Below, one piece after another: positions 33,977 through 47,459 of a stretch of 64,000 bases of DNA. The notes beneath the pieces were generated by a model that worked only from the letters and a program-made list of their open reading frames with translations, searched no databases and was not told the DNA's origin. Positions within the stretch are counted from its first letter, which is position 1. Every line of letters begins with the position of its first letter. Origin of the DNA: Acanthosoma haemorrhoidale (lineage: Eukaryota; Arthropoda; Insecta; Hemiptera; Acanthosomatidae); assembly GCA_930367205.1 (NCBI GenBank), contig OV884012.1, forward strand, positions 151,543,405 to 151,607,404. The letters are read 5' to 3'. The translations under genes were made by a program, and so were the position numbers.

Positions 33977-36900
33977 TACATTAATTTTTTTCAAGGTATC
34001 TGAATCACGGTTTGGTACACCTAATCAACTTACTTTGGGGGTGCCAAAGGGCCAAGGTATGATCAACACAGCTTTATGCTAAGATGGAAAAGGGCTCTGG
34101 TTCAAATTTAGGAATTTGCCGTGTAAAATTAGACTTGAAGACCCATGAATGAAAATTGTTAATCACCACATAGAGAGAGCATCCTTCTTAGTCCAAACGC
34201 TGATCCATTATGGTTGACAAACAAATTGTCACTTGCCTATCTATCAGATTTATTATAACATGCCAGTCTAACTTCCTAATCACCACACTTTTTTCAGCTA
34301 ACGAACAGTGAACTACTAATTATACACAAATTGCCCAGATGAAAAGTTCCCGTGTCTAATTACCCATATAATAGCGACTTCTCTGTTTGATAGACAATTG
34401 AACAAACAGATTTTATTTTCACAAAATACTTCCACTTACGTGACCAACATCCGTTCAGATCGACAGCTTCCGGTCAAACATCTGTTTCATATATTATCAC
34501 TAACCTATGCAGAAATGCCTGTAGAGATGTTCTCCTGAATGCAATTTACATGCAACACTTGGATTCATTCATTATATAGTTAGATTCAAGTTCCCCGCTG
34601 TTATGCTGATTGTAACTATAATTATATGCAAGATAGGACCCCCCACCACCACTCTCTAGTAGCCCTAGAAGAGAGGAAGTTTATTTCACACATGCTTCAC
34701 ACATGAAACTTATAATTTTTACAATTTTGTAATTTACAATTGCATTGTTTCACTACATTAATATTTAATCAACATAAAATAACAGTAATAAAAGTAAATA
34801 GATGGATGAATAATATTTTAATTTCTATGGTTGTATATACCCATTTAACACTATAATAACTTATTAAAATCAGTTTTACTTATTAATTTCTGAAATCGTT
34901 CTATGTATTGAATTTCCAATTGTTGGAGTTCCACAGGTATTATTATATGTACTTAGTTAAACTATGCATCTTACATCGGACAGTCAGGTGTAGGATTATT
35001 CACAAGCGAAAACCAATGGAGGTATGCCTTATTTTTTTCGTGTCCACTGAATACTTGGGTTTCTTTAAATGTACACCAAATCCCGAACCAAAAAACTTAT
35101 TTGTGGTGTTTCCATTTGTTGTGCAAGATGGTAATTGAAAGAAATTATATTCTTTAATTCTCCGGTATATTTATAATTAAATTACATTCCAGACGTCGAC
35201 ATTGCACACATTGGGGGTATCTTCTGGACTGGAAAACTAAATTTGAAAAAAAGTTAAAAAAGTTAAAAAGTTATTCGTTGTAATCCTTTGATTTATTAAC
35301 ACATTTCAGTTATTTAAGTTTAATTCGTCAATTTGACACTGATTTTGCAGCAAACCTACTAGGGGAAAATTTGGTGTATTTATATCATATAATTTAAAAT
35401 CAAATAAATATTAAAAATCTGCGTGTAATAAAAATATTTAATAATATTAGCTAGGAGAAAAACAATATATTCGATTTACGTGTTATTTGTATGTATCGTT
35501 ATTGTTCTACTATGTAAAAATCGGCTAAACTGTTTTTAAATAACTGAGCTGTGTACGTTATTTATTTCTTATAAAGTGGATACAAATATTTTCCAGAAAA
35601 ATGATTTTATTTGGATTTGAAGGATAACCTTTAGTTAAGAATATTAATAGTTAATAATAACCCTCTTATCTACTAGTTAAGTCTGTTAGTAAGGGTAATA
35701 TTAACTATTATAACGAAAATTAACAACACAAATTTATTTGTGTACCAATAATTATTAACCCTTTGCGAAGACATCGAATATCTAGCATATTATGATGGAA
35801 ATAAATAATGGAATGTCCTGGTAAGCAATGGTGAAAACGCCACTTTTTCCTCTGGACTCGAAGATATAGGCGAATATTAAAAATTCTTGGTCCAGTGACG
35901 AAAGAGGAGTCAGAGGTATGGAATGGACCCATATTTTTTTTTTTTTTATGAGAGAATTCAAAACTAAAAATTCCACATATATTACAAAATTGAAATCTTT
36001 GTTACGATTCTCATACAAAAAAGTAGCAATTGCACTTATCATCGCTCTATAATTAATAATAACCTCCTAATTATTAACTAATGTTACGACGAAACTCAAA
36101 AACTGCAGTCCAAGAATCAAATACTATTATTCTAATCCCATTATATTATTTTCTTATATATTATATCCCTGGCATGATTTATTATTACCTTACATTAGTT
36201 AGAGAAAATATGGAATCTAAAAACTGCATCAAAAATAAAAATGAGTCATTTATATGTTGGGAAGATATAGGTCTAGTCTACACTGAACTGATATATTTTA
36301 CAAAAGAAAATTTACACATGGATCCCACTTGATGTTTCGACGACCTAAAACATAGTTTGAAACCTAAAAAACATAATAGTGTTATTATTGTTACCAAATA
36401 CTAAACATCGAAAAAATCTATAATCATAAGTAAGACATAAAATTAAACATACAAAAGTCCTGATCATCAATGAGTAATTTATATTTTGTTTTTTAAATTA
36501 GAAATACAAAAGTCATTGAAGTTCGACTATTAAGATTAGCACGTGTGTTTGGGACGGGAGCTCTGGTTGACAACCTGCCGATACAGTCAATAATAAATAA
36601 TGAGCGGTCATTAATTAAAGACTTCAATAGCTAAGAACTTTATAAGGTACCAAATTATATCTCTTGAAGTAATAAATTTTGGGATTCTGAACGTGTAAAA
36701 AATCGGGTTCACGGCCGTAACAACCCCCCTAATTCTGTTTTAGACCGCACTTAACTTCCCTTGTTTAATCTAAGTTGGTCATTACTGATGGTAACTATCC
36801 CAAAAACGCACCGATTCCATAATTCCCACGGAGGATATTCCAGCTTTAAACATCCTGCATTTAAAATGTAAAACAATAGAATAATAAACATCCCCTCACC

Positions 36901-37026
36901 GTCGACATAACAGCTTTAAGTAAAATCACTAAGAATTCTTATTACTGCTATATTATTAATTTCTCAAGACCTCGACTTCTCGGTAGCTACAGTAGACTAA
37001 AGTTTAAAGGGAGGTTAGAAAAAACG

Positions 37027-37031
<5 letters not shown>
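33977..37031. other. AT-rich DNA, nothing assigned
   Basis: About 3 kb with no recognised gene or transposon. Frames of 70-86 codons at 34908-36332 are unrecognised. A poly(T) run lies at 35934-35947. Around 34065-34120 a ggttcaaatt word recalls a B box, without support. Confidence 0.45.

Positions 37032-37075
<44 letters not shown>
37032..37075. repeat. (AT)22 microsatellite
   Basis: Uninterrupted AT dinucleotide repeat of 44 bp. Confidence 0.98.
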
Positions 37076-37078
<3 letters not shown>

Positions 37079-39322
37079 ATGTACTTGAGATTATAAACAA
37101 TTTATTATCAATTTGTAAATATTAAATAACCTTAAGAAAAGCAATAAAAGTGAGCACAGAATGAAGTGACAAAGAAAATAATAAAAATAAACAGTGTGTA
37201 AGAAAAGGGAACAAGTATTACGAAAAATTAACAACAAATAATAAAAACGTATTTTGATAAAACAATTTTATTATAATAAAATTACAATCAACAAGTGATT
37301 GTAAAAACGTTATAAAGAAACCAAACAATATTTGTTATTTTAATAAGCATTACATATTTACACAATTTGTAAACCTTCTACAAATCTTCGCAGAGCTCAT
37401 AAAACATCTGTCCTCCCCCAATTGACCATCAATAGTATTTCTTAACAATATTCTCTATAGTATTATATAATGTCAGTGTACAAATATACTCCCAATGAAA
37501 CAGAAATTGTTGAATATGCCAAGAATTCGTAATAAGATCAATGTCACAGACGGCACCCATCAACTTCGGAATCAGTTCGATACGAGTGAAAGGCGAAACG
37601 AATCCAATATAAATCCGATCCCTGATGTGGGTAGAGAAAATAAGAGAAGTGTGTTGGGGAGACGTCCGGTATATGATCACGTCAAAGTGTAACAGCCGAG
37701 ACTGCTGAAGGATAGTGTCTTTGATAGTTCCAGTGGAAGTTATATCCTTGGCGGAATCACTGGAGGATATGACATGTAGAGGGAGCATATTGTTCAACTT
37801 CTTAAGTGTTTATTAACATTCACTAGAACTATAACTTTATGGCACCAGTTTAAGCAATATACTTCTGAGTGCCTGAAGGTCGCATGTATTTAATAAGTAT
37901 TATGTATTAAAGTTGGGAGCAGACAGAATAAGTCAGTCAAATAATATTGTAGAGGAGAGTCTTTTAAAAAACTTTAATATAAATAACAATCAAAACACTG
38001 GTATATATACAAATATTAATCAGTTACAGCGTTAGAACATACTTTGTTGAGTGACTAGTGTGGGCGCCTTGGCCCCAAGCAGGTAAGAAACGGGTAGGAT
38101 GTTTAGGAAACAGATAGGGATTACTTACAAACAAACAAGGGTTCTCCTCAAGAACCTTTCAGATTTTATACCATTTCAAAACTGGTCACTGAGCACCCTT
38201 CACGGAACAGATACGTCTAAAAACTGGCTTCAATCCGTCTTCCCTCCGAATCGAGGGATAAGTAAAGCAAGGAAAATAAAGGATAGGCGTGGACTAGGAG
38301 CGACACTTTTCGAAGTCATTTCTTTCGTGGCCGAGTCCGAGATTACTTCTAGAGATTGAGGAAGGACGACTTTAAGTTGAAATGGTGGTGGATGATAATG
38401 GTCGGGCCCAACGCCAATCATCTGGGAATACACCGATGTAATCGTTGTAAAAGGGTAGTTTGTAATAGCTAGCATAAATATTCATCATTTATATTTAATC
38501 TTTTAAAAAAACACTACTAGTGTATATTATATTTATCTATTGATCATCAAGTCAATTATTAAAATAGATTGCCTCGGATTAGAGGCGATTGGGACTATAT
38601 CAATATATTGGATATATCAATGTATTCGTATTTCTGTAATAGAATACAACAACGTAGACGAACGTAGAATATTATAAACTATATTATGTTAATTTTTGGA
38701 CCATAGCAATATCTTTCATACAATTATATAACTAAACAATACAATTCTATCCAAGTTCAAATAATAAAGATTAACTTAGGAGGGGTTAAAAAATAGATTT
38801 TTAACACAGTTATTTTCCATGAACTACAAATATCAAGGCAAAGATCTTATAAACAGATGAAATGTTACTAATATAATATATATATAGGAATAGTGTGAAG
38901 CTTCACATTCTAATGTTATTTGACTTTAGGTCATCATTTATTACAGCAAATATTTATTTTCGTGGATTGCACGATTATAGACTACCTACCAATATTTATA
39001 TTAACAAAGCCACGCCACATCGAGACCTGAAACATCCTTAGATTTTAATCCATCGAGTGACATTATTTTACCCATTCGACCATATTCGGTATTTTTATGA
39101 TCCCGTAACTCAATATTCGTAAGTAGCAAATTAATCGTTGAAATTCTAACGATTTTACACTTTCGATAGAAAAAGTTTCATTGCCCAAACATATTCAATA
39201 ATTTTCAGGGAATAAATTATGTTCTGATCAATCATATAAAATATATCTCGAGATGTCAGATTTTTGGCCAGGTTCTCGAAATCAGTTTTTAAAATATATT
39301 CTAAGCAGTGATTTGAATGTTT
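37076..39322. other. AT-rich DNA with unrecognised frames
   Basis: A 122-codon minus-strand frame (37429-37797) and an 86-codon plus-strand frame (38099-38359) lie in locally GC-richer DNA. I see no known domain in either and do not call them genes. The AT content elsewhere is high. Confidence 0.4.
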
Positions 39323-39335
39323 ATAAGTAACCGAA

Positions 39336-39734
39336 ATGTCCCTTATTACGTCAGCAACAAAACCCTTCATAACGATCATAATATACCCTACATTCTTGAA
39401 CTCATCCCTTCCAAGTTCATAAAATCCCCTAGCACAGTCATAGCACTGCACCACTCATCCCTATAATCCTTCTCGGAGACTAAAACGGAAGTGGCCTCAT
39501 GACCTGCTATAAATGCGTGACAGTCCTGGCAATGGCCAGTTTCTCCAATCATGTCCTGAGCGTATTTGGCACTCGCGCTCTTCGTCAGCCTCCACTAGCT
39601 AGTGTCCGGTGACACGGCTGACGGAGGAGCGTTGGGGATTTTCCAAGACTCCACTCACTCTTTCACATGCGAGGAAGATGACAACCATGTGGATTTGAGG
39701 GCCAGTGGGCTGTTTGTAAATACTGTTAGAAATG
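39336..39734 (+). mobile_element. L1 copy truncated at both ends, 13-bp TSD
   Basis: Perfect 13-bp direct repeats ataagtaaccgaa lie at 39323-39335 and 39735-39747. The copy begins atgtcccttattacgtcagc in the ORF2 tail. It stops inside the 3' UTR shortly after gggctgtttgtaaatactgt, about 130-150 nt before the normal AATAAAGTTG end. The usual terminal region and A tail are absent, although the TSD shows these are the real insertion junctions. A deletion of about 30 nt near 39424 (tcataaaatcccctagc) and several substitutions are also present. Confidence 0.92.
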
Positions 39735-39747
39735 ATAAGTAACCGAA

Positions 39748-40763
39748 CGGAACGATACTGCAGTTTAAGCGACCGATTTGAAGGTACTCTAGTAATTATA
39801 ACCATTTTAGCCCCAACAGAATAATTTTACTACTATCTCAGAACAGACAGGCATACTCCCAGAGATCAAATATTGGCCCATACATTCTTGAGATAGATAC
39901 TTCTTGCTTCGGGTTCGGGAATCATCCAGTATCAATAAACAGACAAACATACAGCAAAACTCGATTTGAGTACCAATATTGCTAATATATTTTTTATTTA
40001 GTTGTTGATTATTCCTAGCTATAAATACTTGTCATATATTACACACTATACTTTAGCTGCTTTATAATAATTACTAAGCTATTATTGCCCGATGGGCTAA
40101 TCCGTTGGCAACGAGCTGAAGAGCCGGAGGGTCGGCCGTTTAAAACAACTGTAGGGGATAACTTTGCGGCCCCCGAGGATGAATTATTTATGCGGGCAAA
40201 TTAAGCAGTGTTTTCTCGGCGGTGCGATTAATCTTCCAGCCGGAATGGTGACCACTGCGGCTGGAGAACTGTCCACTCCAGCCCTGTTTAATAATCCCGG
40301 CTGGAGAGCGCAATCTCTTCTTGGCAAACTCCAATCTCCTAGCTTACATGTCCATGTTTGTTTTACATACAACAATCTGCAACAATCACTTCAACAGCAG
40401 AAATAAAATGCACAGTTTGTACCATTCCCCTTCACTTGACGAATGAAAAACCTGACGGGATTAGAGAGACAAATATTCCTAGAATAACAGACGGTGATGA
40501 ACTTGGGTTCTGGTCTCAACGTCACATCACACTGTAAGAAAATTTGTATGATTGCCTTTCCCCTGTAGCTCCGTAAGTTTGAATCCGAATACATTTTCCA
40601 AACACGAGAGTAAAACACCAACTAAAAATATACGATAGATGGGGGGGGATAAAAACAAATAGAAAAAGTTAGAAGAAATTATAGCTATAGTCGTGTGAAT
40701 AGTTAACAGGTCATAGAAGGGATGTCTCCATCGCGTGTGGATTGGTTTCTGAGAAAAGTATAA
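39748..40763. other. unassigned DNA with a GC-richer patch
   Basis: 40085-40330 is richer in CG and contains several ccggctggag-like words (about 40237-40304). Overlapping 63- and 80-codon frames there are on opposite strands and unrecognised. Poly(G) of 9 occurs at 40641-40649. Confidence 0.45.
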
Positions 40764-40976
40764 TGCCGGGTTCCCACGGGGCTTGAATCACGAAAGTGAG
40801 GCACTCAAACAAGCTTGTTTAAGTCAAAGTCTAAACTTTGAATTACAATGTTTTAAATTTAAATTAATAAAAACATTAAAATATACATTTAACATATTGT
40901 TTTTCTTGCATAAAGTATATTATAAGCTAGCTGGTGTGCCCTACATTTGTGATTCGCACCCCGCAGGAACCCTGCT
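40764..40976. mobile_element. 213-bp MITE with long inverted termini, possibly PIF/Harbinger type
   Basis: The left end reads gccgggttcccacggggctt then gaatcacgaa. The right end read inward gives gcagggttcctgcggggtgc then gaatcacaaa. Partial similarity continues to about 50 bp (ggcac, agctt). TAA flanks both sides (40761-40763, 40977-40979), the 3-bp pattern of PIF/Harbinger elements. The interior is AT-rich and has no transposase. The superfamily is inferred from TSD length only. Confidence 0.7.
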
Positions 40977-43900
40977 TAAGGCCAACTGAAATGGCGACAG
41001 ACTAGGCCGCATGTCAAATCAACCAATGGTCTGCAATTTAACTCTCAGGAATCAACGAGTTTTTGTACATTGTACTACGATTAGTTAAGATAAGAGATTT
41101 CATAGTTTTTAAGTAATAAATTTTAAAAAAACCAAATGGCTATTTTTCGACACGCATTCAAAACCTTATAGCTGCAAAGATACACGCCCTAACAAACTCA
41201 AAATAGTGTCGTTCAATTTAGAATTTTTTGGGCTTTAATTTGGCACTTAACCAATCATAAAATGTTGCAAAATTTACAAAAACGAAATTTTGAAAAAATA
41301 TATATTTGCTACATGTACATGTTATTACATGTTGATTTGTTAGGTAGATATGTTGTCATGTTGTGGGACGACCCTTAAGTTTAGCGGTAATTATTTTTTT
41401 AATTATGTCTCCCCCTTAAAAATCATTCTGAAAAGCTTTACTCCACTGAAGACACTAAGATAAAAAAAAAGTAAGGTAATTACGTGAAAAATTCCACCAC
41501 TTCTATTCGCTCGTTTGAGCAGACAATGAATAACGTGCTTGAACAAATAAAGGATCTCAAGTTCCAACCATTACTAGACTACAGAGCCAATTTAAATAAA
41601 GTTAATGAAGTTAGAGCTTTAAAATCATTCCTACAAGACAATTTGGTAGCAGAGGTTAGGGGGAAGAAGGGTAGACGGACAATTGTGGAGCACTCCATGA
41701 TTAACAGAGTAGTAAGGCTATTTAAGTAAATAAAAATTTGACAATATCTGAATTAATTACGTCTTCATTGATTCCTTAAATGCAATACTGCTTGATCCAT
41801 CAACGAGAAGCCTCACGATTACTTTTTTGTTATTATATCAAAGATTTGTTTTTAAGTAGTACTATATATTAATTAAATAATGCATCCATACACCAAGGTT
41901 GGCAAAAACAAATATAATTTTCACGAATTTCAAATAAAATACAATGAAAAGTAATTTAAATAAAACAACATTTCTGTAAGCAAATAAAACATTCCCAATA
42001 ACCTGCACAAGTGGTTAAAAATTGCATTAACAATGAGGGATTTTTTTTTTTTTTTCACCGGTAATACTTCATAATAATTTTTAAATTTATTATCTGGATT
42101 ATTAATCCATAATGACAATTTAATTATTAATCTAATTGCTAAATCAGTCCCTGGAAAGTACCAAAATTAAATTTTAAAAACCTATTAGATACAACAGGCG
42201 TCAATAAAATCGTAGTTTTTACTCTTGGGTATCGATTTATCAATCAGTATTTTTGCGTTACCTATTCTGAGGCAAGTTATACGATTCCTTCGTTTAATGA
42301 GTTTCACATCCGTTATGTACTTTATCAATCTTTTGATAAATTTAAAAATTTATACTTATTTTTTTATAAAATAATTGTTTTAAAAACCACTGTCTGTTTC
42401 TAATCACATGGTTTGGGTAAAATAGTGTTGCAGATTGGACGGGTCGAATATTGGAATTCCAAAGGCGAGCTTGGGTATATACAGAGTATCTAGCTCCTCC
42501 AGGAAAATGTGTTATGTGCCTCGGTTTCTCTCAGGATTAAAAGTTTTTTTTTTATTAGTCCTTCTGGAAAAGAGGCTTTGAATTCATACGACTGTAGCCA
42601 ACGACAAGTTTCCTTAAGTAATATTCAAACAGTCATGAAATAAAAAATATCAGATAAGGGAACAGTCGGGTTTTGATGCGATTTCAACAATATATAATTC
42701 ATTATGTATCCAGACATAAACCTAGCTAAAAGGTAACCGATGTAAATCAATCTGGAAAAATTGTATTCGTTTCAGAAACCAACAGCATCGCTTCATTCCA
42801 GAAGAGCAAAACTAAAAGGTTTCTCCGAGATGACATCCAGTTTAGTTTAGTTGTCGAAATAATTGAGCTTTAGTTTCAAACCCTATAAGTTGCATGTTTT
42901 TCCGAGTCCATTTTCCGTGATAAATGACTTTCGACTTTAAAATTATTTTTACAGTAGCCAATAAAAATATTCTCCAGAAATGTCCACAGATACTCGTAGC
43001 TGTGAAGACCTTATAATTAACTGAATTAATTTCACTCCCTAAATTGAGAAAGCTATGCAGATTTATTAAAAAAAAGTTATATATTTACAAAACATCAATT
43101 TGATAGAAATCAAGGCAAGATTAAAAATGATACTTCATGTCCGAATTTGCAGAAAATAAAATGAGATGTTAAAAAATAGTGTTTGAATGTTTTTGATTAT
43201 AATACAAATTAGGGCTAAATACAAGCGAAAGATCAATGATACAGGGGATGCACGAAAAGGATAATTAATTTTGTAAACCTGACGCCCCAAAAGTGAATAT
43301 AACCACTTTTTTTAAAACCAGTTAGCTATGAGCTCACAGTGAAATATAACGGATTAAACTTACATTTCAAAACACCAAAAATGCAGCTTTGCTTACCTGT
43401 AAAAAATAAAAAAATGTTAATAAAAAAACTAAGACCTGTTCCAATTTACAAAGAACATTAGAAAATAAATATAGAATGTAGTTTTTCATTACAAGGGAAG
43501 GCGTAGAAGGATTAGAGTATTGTATTACATTTTATTCAAAATAGTTTATTTTCTATGAATAGAAATAGGTTTGATGATACTAAATATTCTATGACTAGTC
43601 GTATGTGCAATGACTTAAAGGATTATGTCGAAATCACCTGGAACACCTAAATGTAAGAAGGCTTCTACGACATTAAATTTCATGGAACAAATGACATCAA
43701 CTCTTTTATTAGTTTAATTACAATTATATATCAGTTAATACACTAAATAGGGGTATGAATGTATTAGATTGACAGGAAACCTCTGAGAACCAATTGGCAT
43801 AGTAATAGCGTAGGAAAAACCTTTAAAATTCCAAAAAAATCAACCACAAATAATGAGTTATTTTTTAAAATACATGCGTATTGTTACATAAATGTAGAAT

Positions 43901-45175
43901 TTAAAAAAAATAGAAATGTTAAATTTTAAAAAATGAAGTCAGATGTATCATAAACGTTTTCTCCTTCGACAGTTTAGAAAACCATTTCAGCATCAAGTTT
44001 AATGAATTTGTAATTATAATAATCAGGACATCAAGGTCATTAATTCGACACCCTATTCAATATGATATTTGAGAACATTTATTTTTTAATTGAAAGTTTT
44101 TTTTAAGGTCATTTATCAGTTTTAATTGGGTTGCATATATATACTACTACTAATAAAAATAATGATAATTATAATAATATGTATATAAATATGTACATGA
44201 ATATGTACACACAAATTGAATGAAAGTAGTACCAACGCAATATTTCATACGTCAATCCAGGTTAATTATTGAGTTGCGAACACGGTTTTAATCATTGTTT
44301 TAATGTCTTTTGGTAACTGTAGTTTAATTTTAAAAAAAGAAGAAAAATATAAATTATTAATCAGGACGTTTAATATAGAAGATCTTTATTATGATAGTAA
44401 AATACTTATTTTTAATCAAATAATTAATTAATTATTGGCAGTCAATTGTGTTTTATGTGAGTGGCAATATTTTTCAAGTCATCGGTTAATCAAACGGGAC
44501 TGTCATAAAAATTTCACGGGAGACAGAATGGAGACAGAGAAACCCTAGAAATGAAACCATATCAATTGACTTATCCACTTAATAGAAATTTATTAATTAA
44601 TGATTAAAGATTCAAATCATTTGTACTTACGTAGTTTGTAACTTTATACTCACTCGGCTGTGGTACAATTATGTGGACTTCATTTAAACAGAATTAAAAT
44701 GATCCAAAGTTTTACGTGAAAACATTTGGCTTACCTATAAATAATTTATTTTGAAATAAAATAAACATTAATACCATTATTATTAATCAATTAAATGAGC
44801 AAAATCGAATTTTTAAAAGTAAAACGACCGAACATCAAGATGTTAAAGATTTTGAACTTCGGTACAACGTCATCTATTGCTTAACCATAAAAACTTAAAA
44901 TTATTACTTATACTCTAACTGAGAGACTAATACTAAAGGGGTATTTGAGACGTTGGGCCTATATTTAATTTATAGCTGGAATGGGGAGTGTGTGTGATGT
45001 AAGTACATACAGGATTTCATTCTTGTATCTTATTTAGGCATTAGACATTACTATTTATCTTGGCAAGATCTTTCTTGAAACTTCACTTCACCATAACTGG
45101 CCAAATCAATACAATACAGCTTTTAGTATCTTTGCTGTTATTTTTTTATTCAATTATAAAGTAAATAGGATAGGG
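40977..45175. other. AT-rich DNA, nothing assigned
   Basis: Over 4 kb without a recognised gene. An 81-codon plus-strand frame at 41484-41729 contains a polar, helix-like sequence (NNVLEQIKDLKFQPLLDYR) but no known domain. A poly(T) run lies at 42041-42055. Confidence 0.4.
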
Positions 45176-45837
45176 TTATTTATGGAATAACACATCGGGC
45201 AAATGGCCTCCACGACTTTGCTGGCACATACGCACTCTTTTGTCAAAAATTTCCACGACCATTTGACATAAACGTGGTTGAATTTCGTTGATGCAGCGTT
45301 GAATTTCCTCTTTTAATGGACGGGTGGATGTGGGCTTGTTGACATACACCATTGACTTCAAATAACCCCATAAAAATAAATCTAAAGTTGTTAAATCACA
45401 CGATCTAGGGGGCCAATTCTGATCACCGAAATGAGAGAGTACACGACCTGGAAATGTCTCATGCAGTATTCGAATTGTTCCATGGGCTGTATGGCATGTG
45501 GCACCATCTTGTTGAAACCACATATTGGCCACATCAATATCGTCCAATTTCGGCACAAAGGTGTTTACGACGCCGAATTGATGTTCCTGGATTTTCAACA
45601 ACAATCACGCACTGCTTCGATATTAACATTTGAACGGCTTGATTTTGGACGACCAGTGTCTCCAACTGATCCAGTCTCCCTAAATTTTTCAATTAATCTC
45701 TTCACAGTTGATGAAGTCAAAACACTATTCCGACAATATTTTGTATGGAATTTTTGAACTGCGGCCGCCAAACTTTCATTATTTTTGAGATAATGTTCAA
45801 CAATAAAGACACGTTGTTCTATCGTGTAACGCTCCAT
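45176..45837 (-). pseudogene. Tc1/mariner-family transposase with the middle deleted
   Basis: From the start at 45837 the first 80 codons hold the family N-terminus, MERYTIEQRVFIVEHYLKNN, and an HTH region ending around SSTVKRLIEKFRETGSVGDT. The frame stops near 45595. In another frame (45604-45176) the C-terminal half follows: MWFQQDGATCHTAHGTIRIL with the second catalytic aspartate, NWPPRSCDLTTLDLFLWGYL around the third, and the family end RGGHLPDVLFHK with its stop at 45176. The segment carrying the first catalytic aspartate and the linker, about a third of a usual 340-350 residue protein, is gone and the join is out of frame. It cannot be active. No matching inverted termini were found. 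Confidence 0.92.
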
Positions 45838-47455
45838 TTTTACTAACCCTAAACTGTCAGCTGTCAAATTTTTTTTTTTAGGGTTGCCATCACTTTACTG
45901 CACAAATGGCGGCAAATTCAAATCTTGCGTTAATTCTGGGACACTATTTAGTAGGCCTGTCTCCTCTCCAGTCAGTACAGGAACAGCGTCAGCACAGCTA
46001 TTGGTCTCCTTTCTAGCCAAGGTCATGCAAATCGTCACCTCACATACTCAATAATATCTTCATCGATGACCTTCACACCCAATAAATTTACCCATGTTTA
46101 TCTTCATTTTAAACATTAGTTTCTTTTAAATATTAGTAATAAAATAGATTAAAAACAAAAAAGACATAGTATCTTAGAAATTAATAGAACATTGACTTTA
46201 CGTCACAAAATAATTATTATTTTAGTAGCTAAATTCGGTGTAATTAGGACCAATAAGGAAGATGCAATGCCACGACGGTCGTCATATTTCAATGTTTCAT
46301 TATCATTATGATATGACAGTTTCAAGGTCCGGGTTCACCATCATTGAAATGCTGTTTTTGTTTTGTTGTTTTCTTTTGATCGTACCATTAGATGCTAGAA
46401 AGAACAAAACATTAGGCGAACTTACAAAACAATGTCGTATACAACATCCATTATGAAGATATATTGTAAAGAGGAGATACATCTAAATTATGGATTGTAA
46501 TATAATTCATTTTATTAGAAATGACTTACATTATGATATTTATTATAAAATGTGGCTTTGCACATGGTTGTAAACAAACATTTTTTTTTTTTGGCATATA
46601 ATTTAGCTAGAATATTTGTTGAAATGTAGAACAAATGATGAGGAAATCAATTAAAAATGTCCATAAAACCAGTTTCACCTTTCCAATAAAAACAAAAAGA
46701 GAAAATCATACAAATTGTTAGTAGATAAGCAACTACACCTTTTTCTAACATTGGTGATTCCCCAATGCGTACAAATTAGGATTAAACATAATCAATAACC
46801 ACACCTTAAATTAAAATAAATTGTAAAAACTGACGGTATGTTACAATGTTTCAGATATGCATTTTCGCCAATTTTAGCATTCGTCTTAAATGTATTTTAA
46901 TAATCTGCAAACCGGAAAAATCATTTATTTCAGTTGGTGTCAGCCGATACTCACGCCTTTAAAGTAAATCCCAAAACAGACAGAGCAAATGGATAATACG
47001 TTAATTTTGAGTACAAGAAGTTGGCGGTTCCTAGTCTACCAGTATCATTCCTCTCCCTAAGAAATGTGGAGATCGAAACTGCAACTATAAAACCATTTCC
47101 TTTGTTATTATTTAAAATATTTATTAACTGAATTAGTAATTTAAATATATATATTTCATATGATTGTGAATGAATTCCTTTTCGGCCCATTCGGTCACTG
47201 CGAATTTCATTCACAACCAAAATTTCAAAATAAAATTGTGAACCACTAAAATATAAACAGAAATACACCAATTAAAACTGGATAGAACTATATTAAATAC
47301 TCGATTTCAACTGCCTCGAAAAACTTAATAATTTGATATTCTTAGTGCATTAGTATGTTCAGGTGTTGGCGTAGTTGATCATCTAAACTTTAAATAGCAT
47401 TTGATTTTATCAAATAGTTAGTAGTTAAAAGTCAAAATGCGTCTGTTTTTTCTCG
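45838..47455. other. unassigned DNA right of the mariner relic
   Basis: A tagggttgccatc at 45889-45901 differs by one base from the terminus of the hAT element at 47754. A mixed-composition stretch lies at 45940-46070. The rest is AT-rich. One possible exon is listed separately. Confidence 0.45.
46313..46456 (+). CDS. possible signal-peptide exon, unrecognised
   Basis: Starting at the ATG at 46313, 47 codons encode a signal-peptide-like N-terminus: a short polar start, a hydrophobic core (IIEMLFLFCCFLLIVPLDA) with a plausible cleavage after LDA, then RKNKTLGELTKQCRIQHPL and a stop. The layout, with one Cys about 15 residues after the cleavage point, is like the first exon of small secreted insect proteins such as odorant-binding proteins. 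There is no family motif to prove that, no good GT donor before the stop, and no downstream exon recognised. Chance is a serious alternative. Confidence 0.15.
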   Translation: MTVSRSGFTIIEMLFLFCCFLLIVPLDARKNKTLGELTKQCRIQHPL

Positions 47456-47459
47456 TTTA

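Noticed and set aside
41484..41729. 81-codon gene
   Set aside because: No known domain, no supporting splice or promoter context, and a length reached by chance in this composition; noted in the interval entry only.
45431..45757. 108-codon plus-strand frame
   Set aside because: Antisense of the mariner transposase remnant.
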